Translations under genes and position numbers: made by a program
Shown here: positions 59,579 through 64,000 of the stretch, piece by piece
Numbering within the stretch: position 1 is the stretch's first letter
Layout of the letters: each line of letters opens with the position of its first letter
Source of the DNA: Siphonodentalium dalli
Lineage: Eukaryota > Mollusca > Scaphopoda > Gadilida > Siphonodentaliidae
Assembly: GCA_032622095.1 (NCBI GenBank)
Contig: CP136064.1
Coordinates: 5,571,512-5,635,511 of the forward strand
Length of the DNA stretch: 64,000 bases
Direction of reading: 5' to 3'
Notes under the pieces: generated by a model
Seen by the model: the letters and a program-made list of their open reading frames with translations, nothing else
Told to the model about the DNA's origin: nothing
The model's database searches: none

Positions 59579-60081
59579 CAGTAATGCTCTAAGTAATTGA
59601 CTCCATAACCCTTTACCCAACAAATCGGCCAAAACCGGCCAAATAAAGATTCAACAGCCTAAAATATCTTCGGTCTGTCTCAATAGAACCATACATATAT
59701 AGGTCGCCTCGCATATATAAGAGAATGCATTGGCCTAAAAACACTTTTTACCATTTTTTCTTACATTCTTTAACAATTTTTTAATTTTTAATGTGTTAAG
59801 CCAATGCATTCTCTTATATATGCGAGGCGACCTATGGTCGACTCGCATATATAAGAGAATGCATTGGCACAGGGCCGTTCTGTTGGGTAAAGGGTTAACC
59901 ACAGCATAATTATGGGTAACTTTTCAGGATTTAGTCGGAAATATGGCCTGTTGCCATTCATCGGAAAGCTCTCATTGAGTGCTTTCCGATGAATGGCAAC
60001 AAGCCATATTTCCGACTAATTGCTGAAAAGGTACCCATAATTCTGCTGTGGCTAAGGAGTTGATTACTTAGGGCATTACTG
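59579..60081. mobile_element. Mar-M MITE copy 7, interrupted by TTAA-A
   Basis: CAGTAATGCTCTAAGTAATT ... TTAGGGCATTACTG, TA flanks, complete inner palindrome. The TTAA-A insertion is at the same site as in copy 5, and it shares the variant CACAGCATAATT. Confidence 0.88.
59605..59898. mobile_element. TTAA-A MITE copy 9, nested in Mar-M
   Basis: Left TTAA decayed to ATAA, right TTAA intact. Part of the left subterminal region and P1 is deleted (joins CATACATATATAGGTCGCC); the right P1 is complete. Confidence 0.85.
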
Positions 60082-60737
60082 TATCAAACTGACAATGTTG
60101 TGATATGGTCTGAAATGACTTTAAACCCTAAATAAACCAAACCAAATCAGCACCCAATTTGGGTTGGTTGTGGGGGGGGGGGGGGGTCTAACTACCCCAA
60201 CTTTGATCAACATTGTCAACAGTTGGAAATTTCATGCCTCAAACAACATTTGTTGGATATTTATATATAGATTGTATTTGTTTGATTTTCCAACCAATAA
60301 TTAGTGGGGAATTTGTTTACAGTAGCATATTTTAAAATTACCTTTCTGTGAGCCAATAGGTATTATATTGTTCAAGAACCCATTTATTTTACCACTATGG
60401 TCTGTAAATACACTTCAATCTATAATATGCTGTTTGAATTACTAGTATGCTAACTGGTATATGGGAGAGAAGTCACTTCTCCCTTGGACAAAAATAGAGA
60501 GAAGTGACACATTTTAGGGAGAGGATGCCTCCTTAAGTCACCCACTAGACTGGTCCCTGTCTCCCAAGTCGCCCACTAGACTGGTCCCTGTCTCCTAAGT
60601 CACCCGCTAGGAAGTCCCTGGTGTCCATATCAATGACAAGCCAACAACCAACGTTGTAAATTTACATAATGTACTCGATTGTTTCCACTAGTATTATCTG
60701 AGTAATCTTCAGAGTTGTCGTATGGGCTGGTCCATGG

Positions 60738-60849
60738 TCCCAGTGAGAGCTTTCCGATTAATGGCAACAAGCCATATTTCCGACTAAATCCTGAAAAGTT
60801 ACCCCTAATTATGCTGTGGTTAAGGAGTCGATTATTTAGGGCATTACTG
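60738..60849. mobile_element. Mar-M MITE, right half only
   Basis: Starts at AGTGAGAGCTTTCCGAT (apex) and runs to TTAGGGCATTACTG. Preceded by GGCTGGTCCATGGTCCC, similar to units of the 56-kb array. Confidence 0.8.
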
Positions 60850-61282
60850 TACTCTATTTATTCATGATAACAATAGACTATGCACGGACGTAACACTATC
60901 CACACACACACACATTTGTGAAGACATAACAGACACAATCTAATAACAAATTCCCAACAAATTTTGGGAGAGGGGCGGATTTAAGTTGTTAAAACTTGTG
61001 CCCCGATCCCTTGTGTAATATTATATTACAATAAAATATGTTTAAAAAAAAAAAAAAACAAATGTAAAAAAATACATTAGGTACAAAATCGTAACTCAGT
61101 GCTAAAACTCGACCTAAAGCAGTTAAATTCTTAATATGCATCGTAAAACACACTATCCTAAACATTAATGGCTAGGTATCAATGCGGGGTGAGAAGTGAA
61201 GGAAGAAGAAAAATAACTGGCAAACTCTCACATACCGGTAACTAAAGGGACATAATTGTGTTGAGTTCTCATCATGTCAGAT

Positions 61283-61466
61283 AATATGTGGGAGGGTTAA
61301 TACACGACATCCTTGATATATGAGAAGATTGTTTTCATCCAGTAATTAAATATTTTGCTGTGGTTAAGGAGTGGATTATTTAGGGCATTACTGAAGCTGG
61401 GAGGGTTAATACACCACGTCCTTGATATATGAGAAGATTGTTTTCATCCAGTAATTAAATATTATT
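61283..61466. repeat. Tandem duplication, about 107 bp, holding a Mar-M end
   Basis: GGGAGGGTTAATACACGACA, TCCTTGATATATGAGAAGAT, TGTTTTCATCCAGTAATTAA occur twice. Between them is a 35-bp Mar-M right end (GCTGTGGTTAAGGAGTGGAT ... GGCATTACTG). Confidence 0.85.
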
Positions 61467-61766
61467 TTGAGTTCATGAAGGAATTGATTTTGAATTTCAT
61501 TTTTGTTTAACTTGGAGCAATCGATAACTTTGTGAGATGCATGCATCAGGCATCAGGCATCAGGCACGTAAACTTCAATTGTTATTTGATTATGCTTTCT
61601 CATATTTCATTGCCGAGTCGGCGGTAGAATCAGGATAAAAAACGATTGAGTCTGGTACAGAGGCGTAGTTACTGCTATATCAAACAAATATATTCAATGT
61701 GGTGGGTGTTTGATCACATAAAACTAAATTTGGTATTTGTTGGTATAAAGCAAAAAATAATGAGAT

Positions 61767-61823
61767 TGGTGTGGGTTGGGGCTTGTCATATGAATCTTTT
61801 GTAGAAGGTGCCATCGTATTATT
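61767..61823 (+). repeat. Left direct repeat bracketing the 42-bp array
   Basis: GGTGTGGGTTGGGGCTTGTC, ATATGA, GAAGGTGCCATCGTAT. The same order recurs at 62135-62187 after the array. The first part is itself a diverged single array unit. Confidence 0.7.
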
Positions 61824-61950
61824 CACCCTTTCTATACTAAATGGATTCTCCCTGTCAGTTAAAAAGGGTACATCGGAATGGTCTATTATTCATTTGGAGT
61901 AATGTTAAGGTGGTAAAGGCAGATGACAGATAAATAAAAGTGCAGAAGAA
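61824..61950 (+). repeat. Leader of the 42-bp array
   Basis: Homologous to 43493-43640 (TCGGAATGGTCTATTATTCA, GCAGATGACAGATAAATAAA, AGTGCAGAAG). Confidence 0.7.
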
Positions 61951-62187
61951 GCCCTATTTTGGGTCGATGGTGTGGGTCGGGGCTTGTCATATGATCTATT
62001 TTGGGTCGATGGTGTGGGTCGGGGCTTGTCATATGATCTATTTTGGGTCAATGGTGTGGGTCGTGGCTTGTCATATGATCTATTTTGGGTCGATGGTGTG
62101 GGTCGGGGCTTGTCATATGATCTATTTTGGGTCGATGGTGTGGGTCGGGGCTTGTCATATGATCTGTTGAAGGTGCCATAGTATCAT
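61951..62187 (+). repeat. Minisatellite, 42-bp unit, five copies, plus right direct repeat
   Basis: Unit ATTTTGGGTCGATGGTGTGG, GTCGGGGCTTGTCATATGAT, CT. 42 is a multiple of 3, so all six frames stay periodic; the 14-residue peptide repeats are an artefact. Ends with GAAGGTGCCATAGTATCATT. Confidence 0.95.
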
Positions 62188-62308
62188 TAAAGTGATGTGA
62201 ACCATTCCGATTGGGTGATCAATAGAAATGGAGAATATTTTTGCCCCAAGTAGTTATTTTTGGAATAATAATCCAAATTCCCAGTATACACACCATCAAT
62301 CTTATATA

Positions 62309-62545
62309 TTAACCCTTTGAGTGCCAGGGGCCGATCTCATCGGCCCTAAACCTACAAAATAAGTCTGTTAAAGAATATAAGAATAAATTATTAAAATTGT
62401 AAAAAATTGTAAAAAATTGTAAAAAAAAATAAATTGTTAGGCCAATGCATTCTCTTATATATGCGAGGCGACCTATGGTCGACTCGCATATATACGAGAA
62501 TGCATTGGCACAGGGTAAAAAAGTTGATACAAAAATAGACCCATC
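62309..62545. mobile_element. TTAA-B MITE copy 7, right end lost
   Basis: Left TTAA and CCCTTTGAGTGCCAGGGGCC, P1 palindrome, then GTTGATACAAAAATAGACCC without the terminal CACTCAAAGGG. Confidence 0.85.
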
Positions 62546-62787
62546 ACCAGCCATCACTCTTATATATTAATTAAATGCAATGGCGAAATCATTCGCATTA
62601 GTATAACGCAGATTGTTGCGTCCAGAATCAAGATGTAAATATTTACAATTATGCGTAGTTCAGACGATGATATCTATGGAGTGGTATGGTCGATTTCGTT
62701 GAGATTTTCGGCGATGTTAGTAGTATGCCACATGTCCACAGTTGTCATAGCGCCTGAGTACTAACATATCATCTGTATTCCCTATGG

Positions 62788-62892
62788 GAGAGCTTTCCGA
62801 TGAATGGCAACAAGCCATATTTCAGACTAAATCCTGAAAAGTTACCCATAATTCTGCTGCGGTTAAGGGGTCGATTACTTAGGGCATTACTG
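62788..62892. mobile_element. Mar-M MITE, right half only, inserted at a TTAA-C element
   Basis: GAGAGCTTTCCGATGAATGG to CTTAGGGCATTACTG, beginning at the hairpin apex. Confidence 0.8.
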
Positions 62893-62960
62893 TATAAGAG
62901 AATGCATTGGCACAGGGTTTTCATAAATTTTAGGAAAGCTCCAGTCAATGGAAGGGTTAA
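62893..62960. mobile_element. TTAA-C MITE copy 4, right end
   Basis: TATAAGAGAATGCATTGGC, TCCAGTCAATGGAAGGG, TTAA. It starts at the TA used by the adjoining Mar-M half-element. Confidence 0.75.
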
Positions 62961-62997
62961 AGAAATGATAAACCTATGAAAATACCAATGCTATATG

Positions 62998-63188
62998 CAG
63001 TAATGCCCTAAATAATCGACTCCTTAACCACAACAGAATTATGGGTAACTTTTCAGGATTTAGTCGGAAATATGGCTTGTTGCCATTCATCGGAAAGCTC
63101 TCACTGAGAGCTTTCCGATGAATGGCAACAAGCCATATTACCCATAATTCTGCTGTGGTTAAGGAGTCGATTATTTAGGGCAAAACTG
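62998..63188. mobile_element. Mar-M MITE copy 8
   Basis: CAGTAATGCCCTAAATAATC ... TTATTTAGGGCAAAACTG. Full-length apex (GAAAGCTCTCACTGAGAGC), right arm with a 20-bp deletion. Flanks read TATATG on both sides, longer than the usual TA. Confidence 0.85.
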
Positions 63189-63211
63189 TATATGATATTG
63201 TCAGTATGACA

Positions 63212-63444
63212 CAGACTGCAAATAGTGTGTCTGTTATTTGCAGAATGAGGTTCTTAAAGGGTGAATTTGATGATGCTATCCCACAGTGGGCTAGAATCAC
63301 CAAATTCACACTCTGGGAACCTCATTCTGCTTAGGCCTCAACTGTTATGGGAGACCTAGGATGAGACTGAAGTTCCCCAGTTGGAAGTTGGTGATGTTCA
63401 CCGACCTCATTCTGCAAATGACAGACACACTATTTGCAGGCTTG
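63212..63444. mobile_element. hAT-E MITE copy 7 (one P2 hairpin)
   Basis: CAGACTGCAAATAG ... CTATTTGCAGGCTTG with perfect 8-bp duplications GTATGACA (63204-63211 and 63445-63452). One P2 hairpin and part of the middle region remain. Confidence 0.92.
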
Positions 63445-63493
63445 GTATGACACAGACTGCAAAGTTGTGCTATTGCTACGCTCTTTGCAGTTA

Positions 63494-63892
63494 TTAACCC
63501 TTTACCCAACAGAAGGGCCATGTGCCAATGCATTCTCTTATATATGCGAGTCGACCATAGGTCGCCTCGCATATATAAGAGAATGCATTGGCTTAACACA
63601 TTAAAAATTATAAAATTGTTAAATAATGTAAGAAAAAATGGTAAAAAGTGTTTAAAAAAGATTTTTTTAGGCCAATGCATTCTCTTATATATGCGAGGCG
63701 ACCTATGGTCGACTCGCATATATAAGAGAATGCATTGGCACAGGGCATAACTGTAACTATCACAATGTGATCAAGGAGCCGGTTCCAATGATATCCATAT
63801 TTGTATGGTTCTATTGAGACAGACCGAAGATAATTTAGGCTGTTGAAGCTTTATTTGGCCGGTTTTGGCCGGTTTGTTGGGTAAAGGGTTAA
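63494..63892. mobile_element. TTAA-A MITE copy 10 (two P1 hairpins)
   Basis: Perfect TTAA flanks, both P1 hairpins, both subterminal regions. With copies 5 and 8 this is one of the most complete members. Confidence 0.92.
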
Positions 63893-64000
63893 CTCCGTTA
63901 TCTGTAAAGCCTACATGTATGTTATGGCAGTTACATCCTTGATTTTGCTCCGTGATCGTTGAAGACTCTATGTTGCAGCAGGTAGGACCTTGATTTTGCT

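Larger units (their letters stand above)
32896..64000 (+). other. Presumed syntaxin intron 2, runs past the window end
   Basis: No further syntaxin exon was recognised by eye in this 31-kb stretch. It is filled with MITEs, tandem arrays and nested insertions listed individually. Open frames here are short or come from palindromes and tandem repeats. Stretches not listed (about 33.4-34.3, 36.55-37.4, 58.65-59.57 and 60.1-60.45 kb) show nothing recognisable. Confidence 0.6.

Noticed and set aside
61940-62181. Two overlapping frames of 14-residue repeats (GSMVWVGACHM)
   Set aside because: Produced by the 42-bp minisatellite; a unit length divisible by 3 keeps several frames open.
63345-63750. 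Recurring peptides such as CILLYMR and IYKRMHW on both strands, here and at many other loci
   Set aside because: They are translations of palindrome P1 in TTAA MITEs, not a gene family.
32896-64000. Syntaxin exon 3 (expected to start VEEIR)
   Set aside because: Candidates such as GTGGAGGATATGAGG near 43070 do not continue the syntaxin sequence and lack a proper acceptor; none accepted.

Overview
The window is animal nuclear DNA: AT-rich, with spliced genes, long introns and many inactive DNA transposons. Two genes are recognisable, and both encode bilaterian-type proteins. The repeat style (palindromic MITEs, minisatellite arrays with short leaders, frequent ACATGTA words) suggests a marine invertebrate, probably a lophotrochozoan such as a mollusc. 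This is an inference; no taxon-specific marker was found.

Genes. A complete Ran GTPase gene lies on the minus strand (coding exons between 18498 and 5669; six coding exons, 217 codons, canonical splice sites). A possible non-coding first exon and promoter lie near 21.58-21.69 kb. On the plus strand, head-to-head with Ran, is the 5' end of a syntaxin-1-like gene: exon 1 at 28598-28630 and exon 2 at 32818-32895. The rest of syntaxin was not found, so everything from 32896 to the window end is best read as a single intron longer than 31 kb. About 7 kb of non-coding DNA separates the two 5' ends.

Repeats by region. 1-5.6 kb: tandem and dispersed repeats and the first TTAA-flanked MITEs. 5.7-18.5 kb: Ran introns with MITEs and several hAT-type elements. 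19.3-20.9 kb: one hAT element nested inside another, each with its own perfect 8-bp target duplication. 22-27.5 kb: intergenic DNA with few recognisable repeats. 27.6-28.25 kb: 3' end of a LINE with a tetranucleotide tail. 29.4-30.7 kb: a hAT element in syntaxin intron 1. 33-64 kb: a dense field of palindromic MITEs, tandem arrays and nested insertions.

Family names used below. TTAA-A, TTAA-B and TTAA-C: piggyBac-like MITEs flanked by TTAA with ends starting CCCTTT. Mar-M: long palindromes flanked by TA with ends CAGTAATGCCC. hAT-E: ends CAAGCCTGCAAATAG with 8-bp target duplications. The most unusual point is that TTAA-A, -B and -C have different terminal repeats yet carry the same internal palindrome (module P1), while hAT-E ends occur with two different palindromes (P2 and P3). 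P1 also carries two outward-facing TATA-box-like sequences. A second unusual structure is a pair of tandem arrays (43.3-45.65 kb and 61.77-62.19 kb) built from unrelated units but sharing the same leader, and both bracketed by direct repeats.
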